Of a stretch of DNA of 64,000 nt, positions 8,827 through 16,951 are shown piece by piece. How positions within the stretch are numbered: the stretch's first letter is position 1; every line of letters begins with the position of its first letter. Both the position numbers and the translations under genes were made by a program. The notes under the pieces are model-generated. The model was not told the origin of the DNA. It saw only the letters and a program-made list of their open reading frames with translations, and did no database searches. This stretch comes from JAPPHA01 sp963662705 (lineage in GTDB: Bacteria > Pseudomonadota > Alphaproteobacteria > Rhodobacterales > Rhodobacteraceae), in NCBI GenBank assembly GCA_963662705.2, contig OY759767.1, forward strand, positions 1,488,001-1,552,000, read 5' to 3'.

Positions 8827-11091
8827 ATGACCAATTCGACCGACCCCGATGACCTGGATGTCACTGACGAGCTGATTGCGGAAAGACGATCCGGAGAGGT
8901 CGGCGAAACACCGGAGGACATGCGGGGCTGGATGCGAAAGGTCATCCGGTTCATCGATGTCACCAACCTGCAGGTCGGACGCGTAACCTGCCTCTTGCTG
9001 ATACCCGTCGTTGTCGCGATGGTTTACGAGGTCGTCGCCAGGAAACTGTTTCTGGCGCCTACGCTCTGGGCATATGAAGTCAGCCGGATGTTTGCCGGCG
9101 CCCTGTTCATGTTGGGGGCCGGCTACGCGCTGATGCGCGGCGTCCATATCCGTGCCGATTTTCTCTACCGCAACTGGTCGCAGCGTACCCAGGCGACCGT
9201 CGATGCGCTGCTCTACCTGGCGTTTTACTTCCCCGCCATGCTGTTCTTTTTCTGGATCTCGGCCGAGTACACGTTGAAGGCGTGGATCATCTGGGAGCGG
9301 TCGATGGACACGACGATGATGGCTCCGCTCGCTCCCGCGAGAACGGCGATGCCACTCGGTGCGTTTTTCCTGATCCTGCAGGGGATATCCGAAATCCTGA
9401 AGTGCTTTCACGCCATGGGGCGGCGGCGTGAGCAGCAATTTCTTCTGTTCGTACCGTTCTACTGTCTCATCCTTGCCACGATTTTCGTGGAGATCTTCTA
9501 CCCGGGCGTGTTGCCACTGGGCGGATTCGGTTCCCTGCTCTCGTCAGTGTTCGGGGCGACCGGCGCAAGCGACCTCGCTCCCGAATGGATCGGGGTGGCG
9601 ATGATCGCGGTCATGCTTTTTGCGATCTTTGTCGGATTCCCGATTTCCTTCACCCTGGTTTTCTTGGGCTTCGCCTTTGGAAGCTGGGGGTTCAGCACCA
9701 AGCTGGTCTTTTACCTCCAGACTCTGCAGTTCAACAGCGTCATGCTGGAACAGACGCTGGCAGCCGTTCCCCTTTTCGTCTTCATGGGAATCCTGATGGA
9801 GCAGGCCGGTCTCATGGAGCGGCTGTTCACCGCGGTGCAGCTCATGCTTTCCCGGACCCGCGGCGCGCTCTACCTGGCCGTACTGTTCGTTTCCACCATA
9901 TTTGCCGCGGCGACCGGCATCGTCGGCGCCTCCGTGACCATTCTCGGAATCATGGCCGCGAAAACCATGAACCGGTCCAAATACGATGTCCGGCTTTCTG
10001 CAGGCACGATTACGGCGGGTGGAACCCTGGGCATCCTGATTCCACCGTCGATCATGCTTGTCGTGATGGGCCCGGTCCTTGAAGTTCCCGTGACCGATCT
10101 GTTCGCCGCAGCCATTGTTCCGGGCGTACTCCTCGCCAGCCTCTATGCGGGGTATTCGCTCCTGCGTTGCTGGCTGGACCCGTCTCTCGGGCCGGTTCTT
10201 CCACCCGAAGAACGACCGGAAACATCTCCCTACTACTGGCTCGAGGCGGTCACGGTCATCGGTTCGATCCTGGTGTTCTTCGTGCTCGTCGTCATGGCGC
10301 TGGCCGGAAACCTGACCGGGTTGTTTCCGCTTTCCTGGGCCGTGGTGCCGGCGGCCTGGATGGCGGTGATGTATTTCGGATCGCTCTGGGTCAGGAAGAC
10401 CAGGCCGGCCGGATTCTATTTTTCCGACCTCTGGTACGAGTTTTTCATGGGGCTGGTCCCGCCGTCGGCGCTCGTCGCGTTCGCGCTCGGGTCGATCCTC
10501 TTCGGCTGGGCCACGCCCACGGAGGGAGCCGGATGCGGTGCGTTCGGGGCACTGCTGCTTGCCGCGTGTTACCGAAAACTGTCGGTGCGATCCCTTTACT
10601 CGGCATTGATCAAGACGCTCGAGATCACGGTTCTGATTTTGTTCCTGGTTGCCGCGTCGAATTTCTTCGGCGCCGTGTTTTCGCGCCTCGGCACACCGAC
10701 AATGCTGACCGAGGCGCTGCTTGTCTGGGACCTTTCCGAGACGGTCGTCCTGATCATCATCATGGCATTGATTTTCCTGCTCGGATGGCCGCTTGAATGG
10801 GTGCCGATCGTTCTGATCATCATCCCGATCCTGATTCCCGCGCTTGACAAGCTCGGCGTCAACCTGACCTGGTTCGGAATCCTGGTCGCGGTCAACTTGC
10901 AGACCGCATGGCTCAGTCCTCCGGTGGCGTTGTCTGCCTACTTCCTCAAGGGCGTCGTGCCCGAGTGGGACCTGAAGGACATCTATCTCGGCATGATGCA
11001 GTTCATGGTCATCCAGCTGATCGGCCTTGCGCTGGTGTTCACGTTTCCCCAGATCGCCCTGTGGTTGCCGTCATTCGTTTACGGTTCGTGA
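8827..11091 (+). CDS. dctQM: TRAP transporter fused small and large permease (DctQM)
   Basis: 754 aa. A DctQ-like four-helix domain occupies about 45-200 (VARKLFLAPTLWAYEVSRMF). The DctM domain fills the rest, with many membrane segments and the motif GTITAGGTLGILIPPSIMLV near 390. Fused QM proteins are an established TRAP variant. The permease couples substrate import to a sodium gradient with DctP delivering the ligand. ATG 8827 is preferred over an in-frame ATG at 8758 that sits next to the hairpin; its ribosome-binding site is weak (GAAGAAAATG). The acidic N-terminal tail (TDPDDLDVTDELIAE) is cytoplasmic. No further partner gene follows. Confidence 0.9.
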   Translation: MTNSTDPDDLDVTDELIAERRSGEVGETPEDMRGWMRKVIRFIDVTNLQVGRVTCLLLIPVVVAMVYEVVARKLFLAPTLWAYEVSRMFAGALFMLGAGYALMRGVHIRADFLYRNWSQRTQATVDALLYLAFYFPAMLFFFWISAEYTLKAWIIWERSMDTTMMAPLAPARTAMPLGAFFLILQGISEILKCFHAMGRRREQQFLLFVPFYCLILATIFVEIFYPGVLPLGGFGSLLSSVFGATGASDLAPEWIGVAMIAVMLFAIFVGFPISFTLVFLGFAFGSWGFSTKLVFYLQTLQFNSVMLEQTLAAVPLFVFMGILMEQAGLMERLFTAVQLMLSRTRGALYLAVLFVSTIFAAATGIVGASVTILGIMAAKTMNRSKYDVRLSAGTITAGGTLGILIPPSIMLVVMGPVLEVPVTDLFAAAIVPGVLLASLYAGYSLLRCWLDPSLGPVLPPEERPETSPYYWLEAVTVIGSILVFFVLVVMALAGNLTGLFPLSWAVVPAAWMAVMYFGSLWVRKTRPAGFYFSDLWYEFFMGLVPPSALVAFALGSILFGWATPTEGAGCGAFGALLLAACYRKLSVRSLYSALIKTLEITVLILFLVAASNFFGAVFSRLGTPTMLTEALLVWDLSETVVLIIIMALIFLLGWPLEWVPIVLIIIPILIPALDKLGVNLTWFGILVAVNLQTAWLSPPVALSAYFLKGVVPEWDLKDIYLGMMQFMVIQLIGLALVFTFPQIALWLPSFVYGS

Positions 11092-11191
11092 GGCCCGCGA
11101 TCGGGAAACGGCCGTCCGGGCCAGACCGTTCCAACGTCAGAATGCCAGGCCTCTGCTCGGGACAGGCTCCAAGTATATTCATGGTGCATTG

Positions 11192-12013
11192 ATGCTCAAC
11201 TTTTCAGGATTTCGGCAGATGTTCACGACTTGGGGCCACATGGCCGGTGGTTCAAATGCCCGGCATGCGCCGGGTGTTGTCACGGCCGCGGTTGTTGTCC
11301 TTGCCCTGGTGGCGGTTTCGACCGCCGGCCGGGCGGAAACCTGGCGCGGGCTGACAGTCGCGCCTGAAGACCGCTGCTCCAGGTATGACAGGAAAAGCGA
11401 TTACAGGTATTCCCAGTCTGTCGAACTGGAGATCGTCCGTAACCTGGGTTCGGTCTACGGTCCCTATACGGGCACGTGTTTTTCCTCGGTATCGGAGACC
11501 GATATCGAACACATTGTCAGTACCAGCGAGGCCCATGACTCGGGACTATGTTCGCGGGATCGGGCAACACGCATGCGTTTCGCTCGCGACCTTCGTAATC
11601 TCACCCTTGCTTCGCCGAGCGTGAACCGCCACGAAAAAAGTGGAAAGGATGCAGCGGAATGGCTGCCTGACCGCAATCGATGCTGGTTCGCGGCCCGGAT
11701 CCTGGAAGTCCGGCGCGCCTATGACCTTACCATTGATCGTCGCGAAGCGGAGGTCCTGGAAGGGATTCTGTCCGGTTGTGAACACACGGGTATGGAACCA
11801 AAGGTTTGCCGTGCGATGATAACAAGGGACCGGAACGTCGATGCCCCGTCAAAGGACGACATCGATGACGTTCTCGCGCGTTACGACGACAACGGGAATG
11901 GCCGCATTACCTGCAAGGAAGCGCGCAGGCACGGTATAACCCCGGTTCATCGCGATCACCCTGCCTATCGCTACATGCGCGACGGTGATGGCGACGGCAC
12001 CGTGTGTGAATGA
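11192..12013 (+). CDS. secreted HNH nuclease-like protein with C-terminal Excalibur-type calcium-binding motif
   Basis: About 273 aa from ATG 11192; ATG 11219 is an alternative start. A signal sequence lies near residues 28-48 (VVTAAVVVLALVAVSTAGRA). The middle (about 58-215) matches the DUF1524/GmrSD C-terminal HNH layout: DIEHIVSTSEAH with His about 107, then NLTLASPSVNRHEKSGKD with Asn and His about 146-148. The C-terminus carries an EF-hand-like DDNGNGRITCKEA and ends DGDGDGTVCE, as in Excalibur domains. The expected role is an exported, metal-dependent nuclease for nutrient scavenging or defence; activity is inferred. It stands alone, 100 bp after the TRAP genes. Confidence 0.75.
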   Translation: MLNFSGFRQMFTTWGHMAGGSNARHAPGVVTAAVVVLALVAVSTAGRAETWRGLTVAPEDRCSRYDRKSDYRYSQSVELEIVRNLGSVYGPYTGTCFSSVSETDIEHIVSTSEAHDSGLCSRDRATRMRFARDLRNLTLASPSVNRHEKSGKDAAEWLPDRNRCWFAARILEVRRAYDLTIDRREAEVLEGILSGCEHTGMEPKVCRAMITRDRNVDAPSKDDIDDVLARYDDNGNGRITCKEARRHGITPVHRDHPAYRYMRDGDGDGTVCE

Positions 12014-12438
12014 TCGAGGAAGTTCGTTGAAATCGCGTGGCAGTTTGCCGCTTGACTGGCGACGCCGTTTCACTGCCACCCGTTGCTCGTCGAATCCTTC
12101 GCCTCTATCCGCCTGGCAATACCGGCACTCGCAACGAATCCAATGGTGTCGCGTAGTATTCCGTCAACGATCCGGAAGCCCTCGAACGCGCGTTGGTGAA
12201 GGTGATCAAGGGATGGTTATTCGATCAACAGGTAACCTGTTACTCGCTGAACCGGGTGCATGGATTGGCATCCTCCGCCTCACGCATCCGCCTTGATCCC
12301 ACTCTCAGGAGTCCGTCCGACCCGAACAGTCGCCGCGTCGTTTAGCGATGCCCCCCGCCAGCACACCTGTACATGTCACTTGCACATTTGCCTTGGATAA
12401 CCCAGAATGCGATGAGCGAACGTAGGGCGATGACCGGG
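12014..12438. other. 425-bp gap with a short orphan reading frame
   Basis: No complete gene is seen. A plus-strand frame around 12160-12345 reads like the C-terminal end of some protein (DPEALERALVKVIKGWL and onward), but it has no start and no family I recognise. The last part carries the promoter region of the Phd/PIN pair. Confidence 0.35.
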
Positions 12439-12726
12439 ATGACACAAGCCAAGTACAAGATTGCCGAAGCGAGAGCGCGGTTCTCGGAGTTGGTTGAGAG
12501 GGCGAGCCGAGGCGAGGAAATCACCATCCTGCGCGGTGAGACGATACGGGCACGGCTGGTCCCGGCGGAGGACGTTGGCAAGCGCGCCTTTGGCGCACTT
12601 CGGCACCTGTCGCTGCCGGATGATCTCTTCGATCAGCCCGACCCGCAACAAGCATCCATTGATGCCGGTGAACATACCGACGCGACTGGCATCTGGCGGG
12701 AGAAGCAGGCCGGTGGCAAATCGTGA
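12439..12726 (+). CDS. Phd/YefM-family antitoxin
   Basis: 95 aa. The N-terminal Phd fold is clear: MTQAKYKIAEARARFSEL, then VERASRGEEITILRGETIRARLVPAE, where the ITILR strand and following Arg/Pro are the usual pattern. The C-terminal 40 residues are an acidic, flexible toxin-binding tail. The frame is open upstream from 12373, but ATG 12439 begins the domain. Its stop overlaps the GTG of the PIN toxin gene (GTGA). The antitoxin should repress the operon and neutralise the PIN ribonuclease. Confidence 0.85.
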   Translation: MTQAKYKIAEARARFSELVERASRGEEITILRGETIRARLVPAEDVGKRAFGALRHLSLPDDLFDQPDPQQASIDAGEHTDATGIWREKQAGGKS

Positions 12727-13106
12727 GGCTGTTGCTCGACAGCCACGTTCTGTACTGGTGGATGATCGGCAGCGCCCGGTTGCCGCGCCCGACCCGTGCC
12801 CTGGTCGAAGACAAGGGCAATACCATACTCGTCAGCGCGGTCAGCTTTTACGAGATCGAATACAAGATTCACTTGCGCAGGCTGGATCTGCCACCACAGG
12901 AACTCCGTGCGGCGTTTGCAGTCAGTGGCATGCAAAGCCTTGCGATTACTGATGAACATGCTGAACTGGCGGCCACGCTCAACTGGGATCACCGCGATCC
13001 GTGGGACCGGCTTCTGGCGGCCCAGGCTCGTCTCGAAGGCTGTGCTTTCCTGTCGGCCGACGGCATCTTTGACGGTTTGGATCTGGATCTGATCTGGGAA
13101 AAATGA
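12723..13106 (+). CDS. PIN-domain toxin (VapC-like ribonuclease)
   Basis: 127 aa, starting at GTG 12723. PIN acidic residues are in place: LLLDSHVLYWW (Asp about 6), VSAVSFYEIEYKI (Glu about 44), and DHRDPWDRLLAAQA (Asp about 93-96), with a final SADGIFDGL. This subfamily, paired with Phd-type antitoxins, cleaves RNA with magnesium. The gene is intact and coupled by a 4-nt overlap to its antitoxin. The exact RNA target cannot be read from sequence. Confidence 0.9.
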   Translation: MRLLLDSHVLYWWMIGSARLPRPTRALVEDKGNTILVSAVSFYEIEYKIHLRRLDLPPQELRAAFAVSGMQSLAITDEHAELAATLNWDHRDPWDRLLAAQARLEGCAFLSADGIFDGLDLDLIWEK

Positions 13107-13877
13107 AGAAGCATGATATCGTCCGGCCACGATTTCCGACTGTTTCAGGCCATGCGCCATGATCGGGAAATGCTACGGGGATGTCGACAATGTTGGCGGG
13201 CCAACTCCCTTGATGTCTGCATCCGAACGCTGCCGTCTTCGCCGGTGACTGGCAGCAGGAACGCGGCCAGGGAGAAATGCAAAGCACACAGAGATTCTAC
13301 TACGCCTTCTTGGACGTTTTCGTAGCGAAATGCCGAAGTGTCACGCGCTACGAGGCGCATGTCGCGAAGCTGTACAATCGCTCGGGCTTCATGGCCCTTT
13401 CCTGGTCTGGCGTGCAGGTCGTCGAGCAGAAAAGTGCCGGGTGTAACCTGAAGGTGCCTTCGGACAGGCTGAGGAGCAATTCAATGCACTGCCCGAGCGC
13501 AACCGCCTGCGCAACTTTTCGGTAAGCGATTTCCAGACCTTCGAACTTCACGATCCGGACGAGCGGCGGACAATCACATTCGCAATCGCGGACCTGCCAC
13601 CGCAAGTGGAGGCGTTCGGCTCAATCCTTGGCGTTTAGCGCCGGACGTTTCGTGATCAGGATCTGGCGAACATGAAGTTTCGCCCAATACTCGTTGTGGC
13701 GACCATCTCGAATTCCGGGTCTGCATTCGCTGCATTGGGGTTTCTGGATTCCAGGATTGGAACTTTGTCTTCACGGCGCAGTTGAGCGCACGTACTATCC
13801 ATGCATTATGCTTGACGTAATGCGGATTGATCCAGATTGGGTGTGTCGTATATGGTCGTCATGGATCGGAAAATCGT
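13107..13877. other. gap between two toxin-antitoxin loci, with a gene fragment
   Basis: No intact gene. Short overlapping frames at 13277-13525 carry no recognisable domain. The only protein-like piece is the fragment at 13447-13638, listed separately. The region reads as decayed DNA. Confidence 0.4.
13447..13638 (+). pseudogene. C-terminal fragment of an unknown protein
   Basis: Open frame of 63 codons with no start codon, beginning right after a stop at 13444 and ending TAG 13636-13638. Composition looks genuinely coding: an LPERNRLRNFSVSDFQTFEL segment, then DERRTITFAIADLPPQVEAF. No family recognised. Probably the remnant of a gene whose upstream part has been scrambled by frameshifts. 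Confidence 0.4.
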
Positions 13878-14159
13878 GTGATCGTCAGTTTCTCGGACAG
13901 GAAAACCGAGGCTTTCTATCGAGGTCAACGGATTGCAGCATTCTCCGGCTTTGCCCGGACTGCATCTCGCAAGCTGGACCAGCTTGATTCAGCTGTCAGT
14001 TTGAGGGACCTAGCGCGGCCTGGTAACCGACTCGAAGCACTTAGGGGCAAGCGCAAGGGGCAGTGGAGCATCCGTATCAATGACCAGTGGCGGATTTGTT
14101 TCAAGTGGCCCGACCAAGTCAGCGGACCAACCGAAGTGGAAATCGTGGATTACCATTGA
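13878..14159 (+). CDS. higB: HigB-type toxin
   Basis: 93 aa from GTG 13878. It has the HigB/RelE-fold pattern SFSDRKTEAFYRGQRI at the start, ARTASRKLDQLDSAVSLRDL in the middle, then GNRLEALRGKRKGQWSIRIND and QWRICFKW, which is close to the textbook HigB core. HigB cleaves mRNA on translating ribosomes. A longer frame from 13827 adds residues not found in the family. The antitoxin gene follows 14 bp later, giving the reversed toxin-first order characteristic of higBA. Confidence 0.9.
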   Translation: MIVSFSDRKTEAFYRGQRIAAFSGFARTASRKLDQLDSAVSLRDLARPGNRLEALRGKRKGQWSIRINDQWRICFKWPDQVSGPTEVEIVDYH

Positions 14160-14173
14160 GAGGAGACATTAGC

Positions 14174-14488
14174 ATGCGCGATCCCATTCATCCAGGCGAG
14201 ACGTTGCGCGAAGATCTCGACGCGCTCGGGATGAGTGCGGCAGAGTTGGCACGTCGAATTGACGTGCCGGTAAACCGCATCACGGAGATTCTCAATGGCC
14301 GACGATCAATCACTGGTGACACGGCTTTGCGGCTGGGGCACTTTTTCGGCACTTCGGGAGAGTTCTGGTTGAACCTACAGAAACTCTATGAACTGCGAAG
14401 TGCAGAACAGAAACACGGCGCAAAGATTGCCCGGCTTCCGATTCTGGCAACCGGAGCTGCTTCGACTGCATCAGAGCAGAGCTTATGA
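14174..14488 (+). CDS. higA: HigA-type antitoxin (XRE family)
   Basis: 104 aa. Starts MRDPIHPGETLREDLDALG, the conserved HigA N-terminus, followed by an XRE helix-turn-helix (MSAAELARRIDVPVNRITEI, then NGRRSITGDTALRLGHFFG). ATG 14174 is preceded by GAGGAGA, which fixes the start. HigA binds the operon promoter and blocks HigB. The C-terminal tail beyond LYELRSAEQKHG is slightly longer than usual but unremarkable. The pair appears functional. Confidence 0.9.
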   Translation: MRDPIHPGETLREDLDALGMSAAELARRIDVPVNRITEILNGRRSITGDTALRLGHFFGTSGEFWLNLQKLYELRSAEQKHGAKIARLPILATGAASTASEQSL

Positions 14489-15692
14489 GAGTCGCGAACT
14501 GCCTGATTGTTGTTATTTCATTCTTGATCATCGACCGAGCGTATGCGGAGCCTCCGGGCCAATGAGACGCCGGCAATGAGTTGCTCTCTGATGTCCACGA
14601 CGACATCCGCAACTCGGTGCGTCCAACCTTGGCCCAACCCAACATAAGCACCAATGGTCCCACCAAGCGGCGGCTCCGGTAAGGGACTGTATCGTGGCTG
14701 AATCCGAAGTAATCGACCGGAACACTCAGAGGAATTTTACGGGAGGGAATGCCAAGGCAAACGCCGCTGATCGCGGCTGAGAGCATCGAAAATACCCTGA
14801 CTTTGCTCCATTTCCGTGATTCGCGCGCGAGTTTGACCAAAATTGCGCTCATTTCAGCTGTGCGGAGGCCTGAGTTTTCGAACTCGCTCTGATGGGAAGT
14901 GGGGAAGGAGCCTAGTTGTTCCGATTTTGAATTGCCTGATGACTTCAGCGACGAACGGATTGTTTTCCGTATCCGACACCTTCGGAACGTCAATTGGGGC
15001 TTGACGACTGGCCTGATGAACGAACGTCGGATAGAGGCGCTAAGTGATGAGGACAGCTCCGAGTCCAACCTGACATCGTCGACAGGATAAGGGCGGAGAA
15101 AATGAGCCTGGTTCGTTAAGCAGACATCCGCTATGTGCGAATCGCGAGTTCGGTCGCGAAAATGAATATGAATTCTCGTCAGTCCGGCATGCTCATCCAG
15201 AGTGGATTCCGCTTGAGGCGCGACTTCGCATTACCCTGGAGTTCATGGGTGCCGAATCGGTCTCAAAGGAGTTCCGGGATGTGATTTCGGATCTCGGCAT
15301 TGCCGCCGCCGGTTGAGGGGCGAAACCAGGGCCATGAGCGCGCCGATTCCTTCCCGGGAAACACGCGAGAGATCGCGTATCGAGCCGAATACGACCCGAA
15401 ACGCAAGGGTGCGGAATAGACGCTTCACGTTTCTGTGCGCCTTTCAGGCGGTTGCCTGGCCGAGTCGAGCGCGCCGCACATCGCGTATGCTTGATCGTAG
15501 TCCGGGGTTTTCTGTACCGGCGCCGCTCCCCTCGCCAACCGTCGCTGATGACCGGGTTGCATACTGCAATGAAGAGCAGCTCTAGCCGGCTCAGCCCTCA
15601 CTCTTTTTGACGCGGCCGTTTGAGTGCCGGAGTGGCCAGTAAGTGTTCAGTCGCCACCATGAACAATTCACGCTGGCGCGGTAAGGTTAGGC
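14489..15692. other. 1.2-kb gap, probably decayed genes
   Basis: No complete gene can be supported. A 252-codon minus-strand frame (14310-15068) overlaps higA and has no domain I know, so it is treated as chance. Protein-like scraps occur on the plus strand, for example EWIPLEARLRITLEFMG ending at a TGA near 15316, and TREIAYRAEYDPKRKGAE ending near 15419. These suggest remnants of at least two lost genes. Confidence 0.45.
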
Positions 15693-16577
15693 TCAGGCAT
15701 GAGGAAGGCTTTGCGGAATGTCCGGGATACCTGTCAGGAAGATCGCGTCATGTTGATGATTTGAATAAGCGCAAAAGATGTATTCGTTCCAGTGGTTGGG
15801 ATCCGGACCGTATTTCATCAGGTGATGGCGTGCGCCTTCCACCCTGCGCAATTTCTTCTCTTCCTTCATCCGTGCGAACTCGCGTTTCAGATAATCGGTA
15901 AAGGCACGTTCGGGATAGTCCCGGATCACGTAGGGCGTGTTGAACACGATGTGCTGGTGGCAAGAATGGTCGGGTGGAGGAAGCACCCGCACGAACCAGA
16001 TCTGGCCCTTGCGGCCGCGATAGCCGGCTGGAGACAGGCAGGACATGACTTCCCGTGTGCCGACCTCGCGCAGCAGAACCGCACCGTCCTTGTTGCCGCA
16101 ATGTACGTAAAAGCCCATCCTTGACTGTTGCATCAGCTCAACGATGCCCGTCACCCAGGAGAGGCCGTCAAACTCGGGAACGATGCGCAGGATGCAGGTG
16201 CCCATGGTTTCCTGGCTGCTGCCGAACCGGACGTCGAACATCGCCCACATCGTAAAATAGCTGGTGGTCAACGGGCTCATCGGCGGATAGCCCGGCATGT
16301 ATTCTTCCTTGGCGTCACCGACGATTCTGACGTATCCCTTCGCCTCTCTCAACCCGGAGATGAGTTCGGTCACGACTGACGCGAAGTTCTGCCCCACGGC
16401 ATAAATGGCGTGACAAGGATCATGGTCCGCGAACCTCTTGGAGAGGGCCTGAACGTCGCCAACGAGGCCGGTTTCAAGAGCCATCTCCCTGCCTTCCCGC
16501 CAGGCCGCCAGGTCGACGACTTTCGATTTGCGAGACGATTTGAGCTTTTTCGCGATTTTGTTGGCAACGGATCCCAT
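15693..16577 (-). CDS. uncharacterised protein of 294 aa
   Basis: Intact frame with a very basic N-terminus (MGSVANKIAKKLKSSRKSKV) followed by an apparently globular, soluble protein. There are no membrane segments and no signal peptide. Aromatic and His-rich stretches stand out: PPPDHSCHQHIVFNTPYVI and the C-terminal NEYIFCAYSNHQHDAIFLTG. A possible link between RKSKVVDLAAWREGREMA and the rest gives a helical N-terminal arm. I recognise no family. It is isolated between decayed DNA and the pro operon, with a start at ATG 16577. Codon use resembles the surrounding real genes, so it is likely expressed. Confidence 0.65.
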   Translation of the reverse strand: MGSVANKIAKKLKSSRKSKVVDLAAWREGREMALETGLVGDVQALSKRFADHDPCHAIYAVGQNFASVVTELISGLREAKGYVRIVGDAKEEYMPGYPPMSPLTTSYFTMWAMFDVRFGSSQETMGTCILRIVPEFDGLSWVTGIVELMQQSRMGFYVHCGNKDGAVLLREVGTREVMSCLSPAGYRGRKGQIWFVRVLPPPDHSCHQHIVFNTPYVIRDYPERAFTDYLKREFARMKEEKKLRRVEGARHHLMKYGPDPNHWNEYIFCAYSNHQHDAIFLTGIPDIPQSLPHA

Positions 16578-16951
16578 GGAATCCTTTCTGAATTTTTTCG
16601 TGACCTCACCCGTTCACACGGGAACAAGAGGGCGAGGAGGTGCGAACCCCGCCTGACTGTGGTTGTCCTGGATTACTTGGGCAAGGCAAGCACATAATGA
16701 CAGGTCGACCTATTACGGAAGGGACTTCAGGAGTATCAGGCGTTCGAAGCGTCACGGTCGTGGTTTAGACTTTTCGTCGTTTTTTTTTGGCGCCACAGTC
16801 ATGACACCGGAAAAGCCCGGGTCCGGCCCCGAGGTTCGTGCGAACACGCCAGGCCGGTCCAGCCGTCGCGCATCAACCGTGCAAACAGGGCGCGTCGAAA
16901 CAGGATGCACGATATTCCGATGAGGGCATGACAGACGAAGTGTCCGCGTGG
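16578..16951. other. 374-bp gap, no gene seen
   Basis: Lies between the start of the unknown 294-aa gene and the 3' end of proW, both on the minus strand. Contains a T-rich run (TTTTCGTCGTTTTTTTTT, near 16771-16788) but no convincing hairpin next to it. No coding frame worth reporting. Confidence 0.4.

Noticed and set aside
14310..15068. 252-codon minus frame as a gene
   Set aside because: It overlaps higA on the other strand, has Ser/Arg-rich composition, no ribosome-binding site and no recognised domain.
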